Shown here one piece after another: positions 1 through 7,000 of a stretch of DNA of 22,996 nucleotides. Where the stretch lies: NCBI GenBank assembly GCA_946494635.1, contig CAMMCS010000012.1:1-22996 (forward strand), written 5' to 3'. Position 1 is the stretch's first letter. Each line of letters opens with the position of its first letter. The notes beneath the pieces are model-generated. The model had not been told where the DNA came from. It saw nothing but the letters and a program-made list of their open reading frames with translations, and ran no database searches. The translations under genes and the position numbers were made by a program. This DNA comes from an uncultured Oscillibacter sp. Its GTDB lineage: Bacteria > Bacillota > Clostridia > Oscillospirales > Oscillospiraceae.

Positions 1-79
1 CTCCACACCCCCTCCCCATTCCCCCCCCCGGAAGCGCCCGGCGGGGAAAGGGCCCCCCCTCCCCCCGCCGGACGGCGCG
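1..79. other. Non-coding 3' flank of the HMA gene, G/C-tract rich with a hairpin
   Basis: No gene seen. On the plus strand 38-46 (CCGGCGGGG) pairs with 63-71 (CCCCGCCGG), giving a hairpin just downstream of the minus-strand HMA gene. No T-run follows it on the minus strand, so it is not a classical intrinsic terminator. The minus strand carries several runs of four to nine G separated by one to three bases (complement of about 1-30 and 52-66). Confidence 0.5.
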
Positions 80-334
80 CTACTTTCCGAAACCGAAGAG
101 CCCCCGCTTCCTGTAAGGGGTTTCCTCCACTGAAACGGCGGTGTAGCCCGTGGCGTCGATCACCCGGCGGATCTCCGCCGGGTCCAGGGGCTCCTCCGAG
201 AGGATCACCGTCTCCCCCTTGCCGTGGGAGGAGGTGACCTTCTTCACCGGCAAGGCCTTTCGCACCGCGTCGTTGACGTGGGCCTCGCACATGCCGCACT
301 GCATCCCGTCCACCTTCACCGTATACTGTGTCAT
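80..334 (-). CDS. Small heavy-metal-associated (HMA) domain protein, copper-chaperone-like
   Basis: 84 aa, close to the 65-75 aa of stand-alone HMA chaperones such as CopZ. The N-terminus has the metal-binding loop GMQCGMC, with Cys13 and Cys16 forming the MxCxxC ligand pair; the family usually has GMTCxxC. The rest fits the beta-alpha-beta-beta-alpha-beta fold, ending in a basic Gly/Phe tail (RKRGLFGFGK). The ribosome site AGGAGG lies 6-7 bases before the ATG. It follows the ABC ATPase gene by 58 bases on the same strand, so it is probably the last gene of that operon. The family binds Cu(I) or other soft metals and passes them to P-type ATPases or regulators. No P-type ATPase is visible here, so the metal and partner are unknown. 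Confidence 0.85.
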   Translation of the reverse strand: MTQYTVKVDGMQCGMCEAHVNDAVRKALPVKKVTSSHGKGETVILSEEPLDPAEIRRVIDATGYTAVSVEETPYRKRGLFGFGK

Positions 335-392
335 TCCGATTCCTCCTGTCCCATCGGGCGCTCCCCCATTCGGACGGAGCGCTTGACTGCAT

Positions 393-965
393 TTATAGCA
401 CCAGGTGATTGTCCGCCATGGCCTCCGCCTCCGCCGGGTCGTGGGTCACCAGCAGCACCGTCCGGCCGGCGCTGCGGCGGCGGGTATCCTCCATCACCAG
501 GGCCTTGGTGTCCTCGTCCAGCCCCCGGAACGGCTCGTCCAGCAGCAGCAGGTCATACTCTGCCAGCAGGGCCCGGAGGATGGCCACCCGGCGGCGCATC
601 CCGCCGGAAAACTCCTCCACCCGCTGCCCTCCCGTTCCCGTCAGGCCCACCGCGGCCAGGGCCTCCTCCACGGCGCTCTCCTCCAGCCGGGGGTTCACCA
701 GCCGGATGTTGGCCGGGGCGCTCAGCCATTGGCACAGCCGGTCCTCCTGGAACACCGCGCTCAGGCGCAGGCCCTCCAGGCCCAGGATCCGGCCGCTGTC
801 CGGCTTCTCCAGGCCCATCAGCAGCCGGAGCAGGGTGGTCTTCCCCGCGCCGGAGGGGGCCATCAGGCTGGTGGTCTTCCCCAGGGGCAGCACGGCGGAG
901 AAATCCCGCAGCACCGCCTTGTCCCCGTAGGACTTGCAGAGCCGGTCCATCACGATTCCTTCCAT
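393..965 (-). CDS. ABC transporter ATP-binding protein, NitT/TauT-like, short form
   Basis: 190 aa. The motifs appear in the expected order: Walker A APSGAGKTT (36-44), Q-loop Gln73, signature FSGGM (119-123, in place of LSGGQ), Walker B LLLLDE (139-144) and switch His175 in THD. It should power the adjacent permease from the cytoplasmic face. It is shorter than usual NitT/TauT ATPases (about 240-260 aa), because the C-terminal part beyond the H-loop is almost absent. Its ATG lies three bases after the permease stop. A second in-frame ATG at 950 has a better ribosome site (GGAAGGA), so the true protein may be 185 aa. Confidence 0.9.
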   Translation of the reverse strand: MEGIVMDRLCKSYGDKAVLRDFSAVLPLGKTTSLMAPSGAGKTTLLRLLMGLEKPDSGRILGLEGLRLSAVFQEDRLCQWLSAPANIRLVNPRLEESAVEEALAAVGLTGTGGQRVEEFSGGMRRRVAILRALLAEYDLLLLDEPFRGLDEDTKALVMEDTRRRSAGRTVLLVTHDPAEAEAMADNHLVL

Positions 966-968
966 GGC

Positions 969-1721
969 TCACATCCTCTCCAGCGCCCGGGCCCCGGCCT
1001 TCAGCAGCCGCAAAAACAGCTTCTCAAAGGCCAGGCTCACCAGGACGATCACCAGCGTCCAGGCGAAGAGGTCCGGCGTATCCAGGTAGATCTTGGCCTG
1101 CTGGAGCCGCTCCCCGATGGAGCCCTGGGGCATGCCGATCACCTCCGCCGCCACCCCCGCCTTCCAGCACAGGCCCAGGGCCACGCCGCAGGCGGCCTCA
1201 AAGAAGGGGTACACCTGGGGCACGTAGAGGTAGCGCAGCCGCCGCCCCACCGGCAGGCGGAACACCCGCCCCATCTCCAGCAGCTGCCGGTCCGCCGACC
1301 GGATCCCCTCCAGCACGTTGGCGTACACCACCGGCAGCACCATCAAAAAGGAGATCAGCACCGCCAGGTTCCGGGAGGAGAAGAGGATCAGGGCCAGGAT
1401 GATGAAGGACGCCACGGGGATGGACTTGATGGCCAGCAGGGCCGGCGCCAGCAGCTCCTCCACCCGGCGGAACCGGGCGGACAGGGCCGCCAGCAGCACC
1501 CCCGCCGCCGTGGCGGCCAGGAAGCCCCCCATGATCCGCAGGGAGGACATGCCCACCGCCCGCCAGAAGGGGCCGGTGACAACCAGCTCCCCCAGCCGCC
1601 CCAGCACCCGCAGGGGGGACACCAGGAACAGCTCCTGGTCCAGGGCCATGGCCCCCAGCTGCCACACCGCCAGCCAGAAGAGCACCGCCCAGAGCCGGAT
1701 GGCCCGCGGCTTTCCCCCCAT
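969..1721 (-). CDS. ABC transporter permease, NitT/TauT (BPD) type
   Basis: 250 aa, hydrophobic throughout, with about six predicted membrane helices starting at IRLWAVLFWLAVWQLG. The cytoplasmic EAA loop that docks on the ATPase is visible at about residues 170-190 (EAACGVALG, then AAEVIGMP). The length is normal for single-domain NitT/TauT permeases, which dimerise. Its ATG follows the binding-protein stop after a single base, and its own stop precedes the ATPase start by three bases, so the three genes form a tight, translationally coupled operon. The sequence alone does not give the substrate. Related importers carry sulfonates, nitrate, pyrimidines or other small organics. Confidence 0.9.
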   Translation of the reverse strand: MGGKPRAIRLWAVLFWLAVWQLGAMALDQELFLVSPLRVLGRLGELVVTGPFWRAVGMSSLRIMGGFLAATAAGVLLAALSARFRRVEELLAPALLAIKSIPVASFIILALILFSSRNLAVLISFLMVLPVVYANVLEGIRSADRQLLEMGRVFRLPVGRRLRYLYVPQVYPFFEAACGVALGLCWKAGVAAEVIGMPQGSIGERLQQAKIYLDTPDLFAWTLVIVLVSLAFEKLFLRLLKAGARALERM

Positions 1722-1722
1722 C

Positions 1723-2796
1723 TCAGCGGCTGTAGTAGAAGTCGTCCCCGGGCAGCTGACCGCCCACGGACTGGGGATTCTGCTCGAAGAGCACGTTCAG
1801 GTAGCCGGAGAGCTTCTCCCGCATCTCCGAGCCGTCGATATAGACGATGTTGCAGGCGGGGATGGCGCGCTCCGCCACCTCCGCGGTGACGATCTCATAG
1901 CTGCCCACCAGCTGGGCCGCCTCCGCCACGTTGGCGTTCACGTACTCCACAGAGGCCTTATAGTGGTCCAGGAAGGCGGACACCGCCTCCGGGTGGGCCT
2001 CCACAAACTCTGTCCGGGCCACCACCACGCCGGTGAGGAGGGCGGAAGGCGTTTCGCTGCCGGCCTGGAGGGCGTCCCACTCCTCCGTCAGGTCCAGGGC
2101 CACCCGGATGCTGTCGCTCTTGGTCTGGGCGGTGGTGACAAAGGGCTGGGGCAGCATGGCCACGGAGCCCTCCTCCGCCAGCAGTGAGGCCAGGCACTCG
2201 GCGTGCTCGCTCTTCCACTCGATGGTCACGTCGGCGGCGGGGTCAATGCCGTTCTGGCTGAGGATATAGTTGAGGGCGTACTCCGGCGTGGCCCCCTTGC
2301 CGCTGGCGTAGATGGTCCGGCCCCGCAGATCCTCCACGGACTGGACCGTATCTCCGCTCTCCACAAGGTAGAGCACCCCCAGGGTGTTGATGGCCAGCAC
2401 CTGGACGCCGCCGTCCAGGTTGTTGTAGAGCACGGAGGCCAGGTTGGCGGGCACGGCGGCGATATCCGTGGTCCCCTGGCCCAGGGCGGCGGTGACCGCG
2501 TCGGTGGCCGCCTCAATGGTGAACTGGTAGTTGTTGTCCGTCAGCTCCCCGCCGTCCGCCTGGCGCATCATCTCCACCATGCCCATGGCCGTGGGGCCCT
2601 TCAGGGCCGTCACCCGCACGTCCACCGGCTGGGCGGTCTGCTCCTCTCCGGCGTCCCCCTGGTCCGACACGGGCGGGGTATTCTCTCCTTCGTTCCCGGC
2701 GTTCCCGCCGTTATTTTCCGTGTTTCCGGCGCCGCAGCCCGCCAGCAGGGACGCCGTCAGGCACAGGGCGCACAGCAGTGATAGAACTCTTTTCAT
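1723..2796 (-). CDS. ABC transporter substrate-binding lipoprotein (NMT1/SsuA-like)
   Basis: 357 aa from the ATG at 2796. That start is chosen because it begins a lipoprotein signal (MKRVLSLL, then lipobox LLAGC with Cys21) and has a purine-rich ribosome site upstream. A longer frame from 2850 would bury the signal. A low-complexity Asn/Gly/Glu linker follows the lipid-anchored Cys. The mature part resembles type II binding proteins of the NMT1/THI5/SsuA superfamily, with ALKGPTAMGMV near the start and GATPEYALNYIL in the middle. The protein should sit outside the membrane and deliver ligand to the permease. The ligand is unknown. The adjoining HMA gene raises a metal or metal-chelate possibility, but nothing in the protein proves it. 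Confidence 0.88.
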   Translation of the reverse strand: MKRVLSLLCALCLTASLLAGCGAGNTENNGGNAGNEGENTPPVSDQGDAGEEQTAQPVDVRVTALKGPTAMGMVEMMRQADGGELTDNNYQFTIEAATDAVTAALGQGTTDIAAVPANLASVLYNNLDGGVQVLAINTLGVLYLVESGDTVQSVEDLRGRTIYASGKGATPEYALNYILSQNGIDPAADVTIEWKSEHAECLASLLAEEGSVAMLPQPFVTTAQTKSDSIRVALDLTEEWDALQAGSETPSALLTGVVVARTEFVEAHPEAVSAFLDHYKASVEYVNANVAEAAQLVGSYEIVTAEVAERAIPACNIVYIDGSEMREKLSGYLNVLFEQNPQSVGGQLPGDDFYYSR

Positions 2797-2856
2797 CGTA
2801 CAGTTTCTCTTCCTTTCCTGTGGTCTTTTTCTCCGGCCCCGCCGGCACATCCGCGG

Positions 2857-2880
2857 AAAACCGCCGGCCGGCCGCCGGCT
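2857..2880 (-). promoter_or_regulatory. GC hairpin plus T4 in the ABC operon leader, possible attenuator
   Basis: Read on the minus strand, 2879-2863 gives GCCGGC, a 5-base loop and GCCGGC, followed by GG and TTTT (2860-2857). This lies in the roughly 90-base leader between the predicted start of transcription (about 2888) and the ATG at 2796. The short T-run makes termination uncertain, and the self-complementary GC sequence could fold in several ways. Confidence 0.25.
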
Positions 2881-2894
2881 TGTCGTACTGGTCT

Positions 2895-2923
2895 ATTGTA
2901 CACCGGCTTCTGTGGTTAGTAAA
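2895..2923 (-). promoter_or_regulatory. Predicted sigma-A promoter of the ABC/HMA operon
   Basis: On the minus strand the -35 is TTTACT (2923-2918), the spacer is exactly 17 bases, and the -10 is TACAAT (2900-2895). Transcription would start near 2888. The -35 lies inside the palindrome at 2915-2930, which fits repression. Confidence 0.6.
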
Positions 2924-2930
2924 TACTAAC
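2915..2930. promoter_or_regulatory. Operator-like palindrome over the ABC operon -35 box
   Basis: GTTAGTAAATACTAAC has perfect 7-bp arms (GTTAGTA / TACTAAC) around two bases. It covers the predicted -35 of the ABC/HMA promoter, a standard place for a repressor. I do not recognise the cognate regulator. The TTAG/CTAA half-sites loosely recall DtxR-family boxes, but this is not a match. Confidence 0.5.
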
Positions 2931-3080
2931 TATCTGTATTGTAGATGCGCACCCCCGGGAAGTCAAGGGAAATCTTCCTCTCCCGTCAAATTTTCGCCCC
3001 GGCGTAACCCCCCGCCGGGGACGGCTTCCCCGGCGCCCTGCGGCCCCGTTTCCTCCTTCGGAACCCGCCCCCAAGAAGCA

Positions 3081-3116
3081 GGCTCCCCGGCAAGGCCATC
3101 AGCCTTACCGGGGAGC
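3081..3116 (-). terminator. Strong hairpin downstream of the XRE gene, possibly bidirectional
   Basis: 3081-3096 (GGCTCCCCGGCAAGGC) pairs with 3101-3116 (GCCTTACCGGGGAGCC). The only imperfect position is a C/A on plus, which is a G-U wobble in the minus-strand transcript, so the 16-bp stem is complete in that direction. It lies 36 bases after the XRE stop. The richer T-tract (TTTCTGTCTTT) is on the plus side; the minus side has only TGCTTCTT. Confidence 0.55.
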
Positions 3117-3151
3117 CTTTCTGTCTTTCCCCAATCGAAAACCGCACGCAG

Positions 3152-3496
3152 CTACAGCGGGTCCTGTCCGCTCTTCTGCCGGTCCAGAAGCCCCTGCATA
3201 TAGGCCAGTGCCAGGGACTTTCCCCTTTCATCCAGCCCATCCCAGCTCCGCAGGCACCGCCTCTGGTCCGCCGTCAGCCGGGCCCCCTCGTCCTCCGCGG
3301 AAAAAAATTGGGCCAGGGTAATGCCAAACCCCTGGCAGATCTTCATCAGCGACGGCAGGGAGGGCACGTTGCTCTTATGCAGCATGGTGCTCAGCGTGGA
3401 ATAGGGGATTCCGGAGGCCTTGGCCAGCCGGTAGTAGCTCCAGGAGCGCGCCTCGCAGAGCTCCGCAATGCGCCCGCTTACGTCGAATTCTTCCAT
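3152..3496 (-). CDS. Small XRE-family HTH transcriptional regulator
   Basis: 114 aa from the ATG at 3496, chosen because a GGGGGGTG ribosome site sits just upstream; an in-frame ATG at 3544 lacks one. An N-terminal XRE/Cro helix-turn-helix is clear at about residues 5-65: IAELCEARSW, YRLAKASGIPYSTLSTML, then PSLPSLMKICQGFGITLAQFF. A short C-terminal helix (LDERGKSLALAYMQGLL) probably mediates dimerisation. It is a cytoplasmic DNA-binding protein of unknown target. It lies between the ABC operon (same strand, behind a hairpin) and the giant adhesin promoter (divergent, 83 bp away), so either could be a target; the divergent position favours the adhesin promoter. A TAAAAT -10-like box sits at 3525-3530 on minus without a good -35. 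Confidence 0.88.
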   Translation of the reverse strand: MEEFDVSGRIAELCEARSWSYYRLAKASGIPYSTLSTMLHKSNVPSLPSLMKICQGFGITLAQFFSAEDEGARLTADQRRCLRSWDGLDERGKSLALAYMQGLLDRQKSGQDPL

Positions 3497-3578
3497 GAAG
3501 CACCCCCCGGTCTTTTCTGGTTCTATTTTACCCGGAAGTCCCACGGCGCGTTAGATAATAATTTCCGATATAGTTTTC

Positions 3579-3607
3579 TTGATTTTGTGTCGGATATCCG
3601 TTATAAT
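3579..3607 (+). promoter_or_regulatory. Near-consensus sigma-A promoter for the giant adhesin transcript
   Basis: The -35 is TTGATT (3579-3584), the spacer is exactly 17 bases and the -10 is TATAAT (3602-3607), predicting a start near 3614. The spacer contains the perfect 10-bp palindrome CGGATATCCG (3591-3600), a likely regulator site because it lies between the two boxes. Confidence 0.75.
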
Positions 3608-3613
3608 GTTGGA

Positions 3614-3918
3614 ATCAGCTCCCCACTCCCGCCCAGGCCGGACCGGCCTGCCGCAAAATCCATGGGATTTGTTCCTGTTTTTTCTCCCTCCGCCAAAATA
3701 TCCGCAATTTCGCGGGGGCTGGGCAGTAAAATTTTCTTGGCGCCGGGCTTTTCCCCGCCGGTTTCCCCGTCTGCGCTCCGGGTGTTCCCCAGCAGCGCAG
3801 GCGCGAAGCGGCCCCGGCCATCCGCCCCCTGAGGCTTGTCCCGGCGGGGCCTGTTCCCGTTTCCGCCGGTCAGGAAACGGCCGGCTTTTCATAAGTGATT
3901 GAGAAGGAGGTATACGAA
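3614..3918 (+). other. Long untranslated leader upstream of the adhesin
   Basis: About 305 bases between the predicted transcription start and the first ATG with a ribosome site. No gene is supported, and I do not recognise a known riboswitch, including c-di-GMP types. Near its end a short GC hairpin (GCCGG / CCGGC, about 3869-3889) is followed by CTTTTC, a weak attenuator-like arrangement just ahead of the leader ORF. Confidence 0.4.
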
Positions 3919-4005
3919 ATGAAACAGCGTTTTTTGCGGTATCCGGCGCCGCCGGCAGGGCGGCGCTCCGGCTCTCCCGCCCAGGAGAGGAGGGGTGTGC
4001 TGTGA
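3919..4005 (+). CDS. 28-codon leader ORF overlapping the adhesin start
   Basis: ATG at 3919 follows a textbook ribosome site, AAGGAGG (3904-3910), with an 8-base spacer. The peptide starts MKQRFLRYPAPP and is rich in Arg and Pro. Its TGA (4003-4005) overlaps the GTG start (4002-4004) of the 3,703-aa protein as GTGA. The second ribosome site, AGGAGGGG (3988-3995), lies inside this ORF. Because initiation here should be stronger than at the GTG, the likely role is translational coupling or a sensing leader peptide. It has no signal sequence and I recognise no homologue. Confidence 0.55.
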   Translation: MKQRFLRYPAPPAGRRSGSPAQERRGVL

Positions 4006-7000
4006 GGAAACGAATCTTACGGCGGACGGGCTCCCTTCTGCTGAGCCTGTGCCTGCTGATCGGGCTCCTACCCGTGTCGGCCTGGGCGAAGTACGAACCT
4101 GACCCCGGCATAGAGCCACGCGAGTATATTATTGATGACGCAGACGGAAATGATACCGGACTGATCGCCAAGGAATACGGAAACCTAGAAAATATCGAGG
4201 GCGAATGGAAAATGACCTTGGATTTGGTCATTGAAGTTGACCCGTCAAAACACTGGCCTGCGTACTCGCACAAGATCCCAGATTACATAGACGGGTTCAA
4301 CGCCACATGGTGGCCTTCCGGAAGCGACACAAACCAGTATCTCCAAGTTTATGTAGAAGAAGGCGTAAAAGGAATCGGCGCTTACGCTTTCCGCAACATG
4401 ACTTCTCTGGAGTATGTCCAGCTGCCCACCACTCTGGAAACCATTGGTGACAACGCCTTTTACGGCGTCAGCGGCGCGAAGTTTGACAACGGGGACGGCG
4501 GAACGACCCTGGACCTCTCCAAAGTGGTCTCCATCGGCGACAGCGCCTTTCAGAACTGCACCGCCATGGGCGGTACGGCCCAGACCCCGGGCACCGTGCG
4601 GTTTGGGGCGGCCCTCACCACCATTGGGACCTCCGCCTTCCAGAACGCCGGCCTGAGCCGGGTGGACTTCAGCAAGGCGGGCAGCGCCGTGATTGGCGAC
4701 AGTGCCTTTGCCGGCAACCGGCTGACGGCCCTGGACGTCTCCGGCAGCGGCATAACGGAGATCGGCGCTTCCGCCTTCGAGGACAATCCCCTGACGAGCC
4801 TCGCCCTGCCGAACTCCCTGTCCTCCATCGGGAGGCGGGCCTTCTACCGCTCCACCCCCACCCAGAGCGGCATCGCAAACCTGGTGATCCCCGCCAATGT
4901 GAACTCCATCGGCGAGAGCGCCTTTGAAAACAACATGCAGCTCTCCCAGGTGGAAATCCTGTCCAAAAGCCTGACCCTGGGCGATAAAGCCTTCGGCAAC
5001 ACCGCCGAGAACGCCTACCACGACCAGGGGACTCTGACCCAGGTGGAGTACGTGGATGGGGACCTGGCCACCGCCACCTCCGGGGATATTGAAACTGCCC
5101 GGAATGTGGCATACAGCTACGGCGCGGAATTCCGCATCCCAGCGGAGCTGGCGGACTACTTTACAGAACGGGCCGGGGAGGCGTACTACGCCGGCAACCG
5201 GAGCCCCCTGGTGTACAACGAGGCATGGTCCTACCCCGCCACCTGTCTGGCGGAGGGGCTGGACGCCTACTTCTATACCCTGGGCGACTACACCAATGTG
5301 CTCCATCGGGAACCTTTGGATCGGATCGACCACGTTTATTACGCGGACGAGGGATATAATGAAGGCTACTATGACCCCTCCTGCACCGTGGGCGGCTACA
5401 CCCAGCTGTTCTGCGATGAGAACATGCGGGCGGCGAACAGCCACTGGCCGGAGGTTCCGGCGCCCAGCACCCGGCACGCCGGTGAGCGAAAGTATGATGG
5501 TACGAATGGTATCCCCGGCCAACACGACTACCAGGTGGCCGACATTGAAAACCCGGCTATCGCCGCCGGGAACACGACGACCATCACCTATATCTGTCAG
5601 AACAACAACCACGACGACAACATGGAGCCGCCTCCCTATACCAAGGAGCGGACGGTGTCCTTTGCCGGCGTGAGCCTGACCGCCACCACCACTCAGACAG
5701 CAGTGGGCACCAGCAACCAAAACAAGCTGACCCTTCCCACCGTGGAGGGCGGCACGCTCGCCTGGAATACGGCGCTGCTCACCAGCAGCAATAGTACCTA
5801 TGGCCAGTACGCCGGGGAGAATCTGCCGGAGGGGACCTACCGGCTGCCGGTGGTCTTTACCCCCTCCGGGTCCAGCAGCGAAGGCCTCCCTGCCGCCAGC
5901 GGCGACGGCCAGACGGACCTGACCATCACGGTCACGGTCAGCAAGGTGGAGCTGGACTTCACCAACACCCGGTTTGAGAACAACAACCGGTACATCGGCC
6001 TGAACAACGAGGACTTCAACATTCTGGATCTGCCCGGGGACGTGGCGTGGGACTGGGATGAGGCCACCTACAATACGTCCGACGGCAACCGCCCCGACGA
6101 GAGCGAAACCGCCCAGCCGGGGGACTACCAGATCACCGTCCCCTTCACCTACTCCGACGAGATCTACGCCTTCCCCACATCGGCGCAGAACAACTACGGC
6201 CTGACTATTGTGCAGACCGGGGCGGGGCAGGGCACCATCACCGGCCCCTACAACGTTCTGCAGGCCACTATGGACAACATCCAGGCCGATGCGCAGAACC
6301 GGACCTACACCCTGAGAGCCGGCGCCGGCGGCACGCCGGAAGCGGTGGAGCAGTCCATCGTGCAGCTCACCGGCGTACTCACCGGCTCCACCGTCACCGT
6401 GCAGTGGAAGAAGGCCGGCGCGGCGGACTGGGAAAAGACGGAAACCTATTCCGGTACTACCGCCTCCACCTTAAACGTGGCCTTTGTCACCCAGGCCGGG
6501 GACTACGATGTTTTGATCCTCGTCGAGAACGGGACATACCAGGACCGGGAGATTTCCCTCTCCTCCGTCACCGTCAACCGCCGGTCTGTGGCGCTGCCGC
6601 AGGCTGTCGAGGGACTGACCTATAACGGCGCCCGCCAGACGGGGACGACAGACGGGAGCACGAACAACGCGCTCTACTACACCGTCGTGGGCGACAGCAA
6701 CTCCGCCATCAACGCCGGCACCCACACCGCCCGCTTCCAGCTGGATACCAACAACTGCTTCTGGGCGGACGGGACGGGCAGCGCGGAGAACACGGTGGCG
6801 TTCACCATTGCCAAGCGCGCCATCCGGAAGATTTCGATCACTGACGACAGCCACAGCTATGACGGCGGCCGGAAATCCGCCGTCACCTACGACGGCTCAG
6901 GGAACAGCTACACCTATGAGGACAGCGCCGCCCTGGAGGACACCTCCGTCACCCGGACCTACTCCTTCGCCAGGAAACCCGCCTTCGAGATTACCGCTGT

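Noticed and set aside
405..1889. 494-codon plus-strand open frame over the ABC genes
   Set aside because: Antisense to ATPase and permease genes carrying all the expected motifs. Its Gln/His/Pro-rich translation is typical of a shadow frame.
3614..3918. c-di-GMP riboswitch upstream of the adhesin
   Set aside because: Clostridial surface proteins are often controlled this way, but I could not find the conserved core of either class in this leader.
3551..4273. 240-codon minus-strand open frame across the adhesin promoter and signal peptide
   Set aside because: It covers a consensus promoter, leader ORF and signal peptide on plus, and shows no domain.
4245..5720. 491-codon minus-strand open frame over the LRR region
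   Set aside because: Antisense shadow of the LRR-coding sequence, whose plus frame has clear repeats. No ribosome site or recognisable domain.
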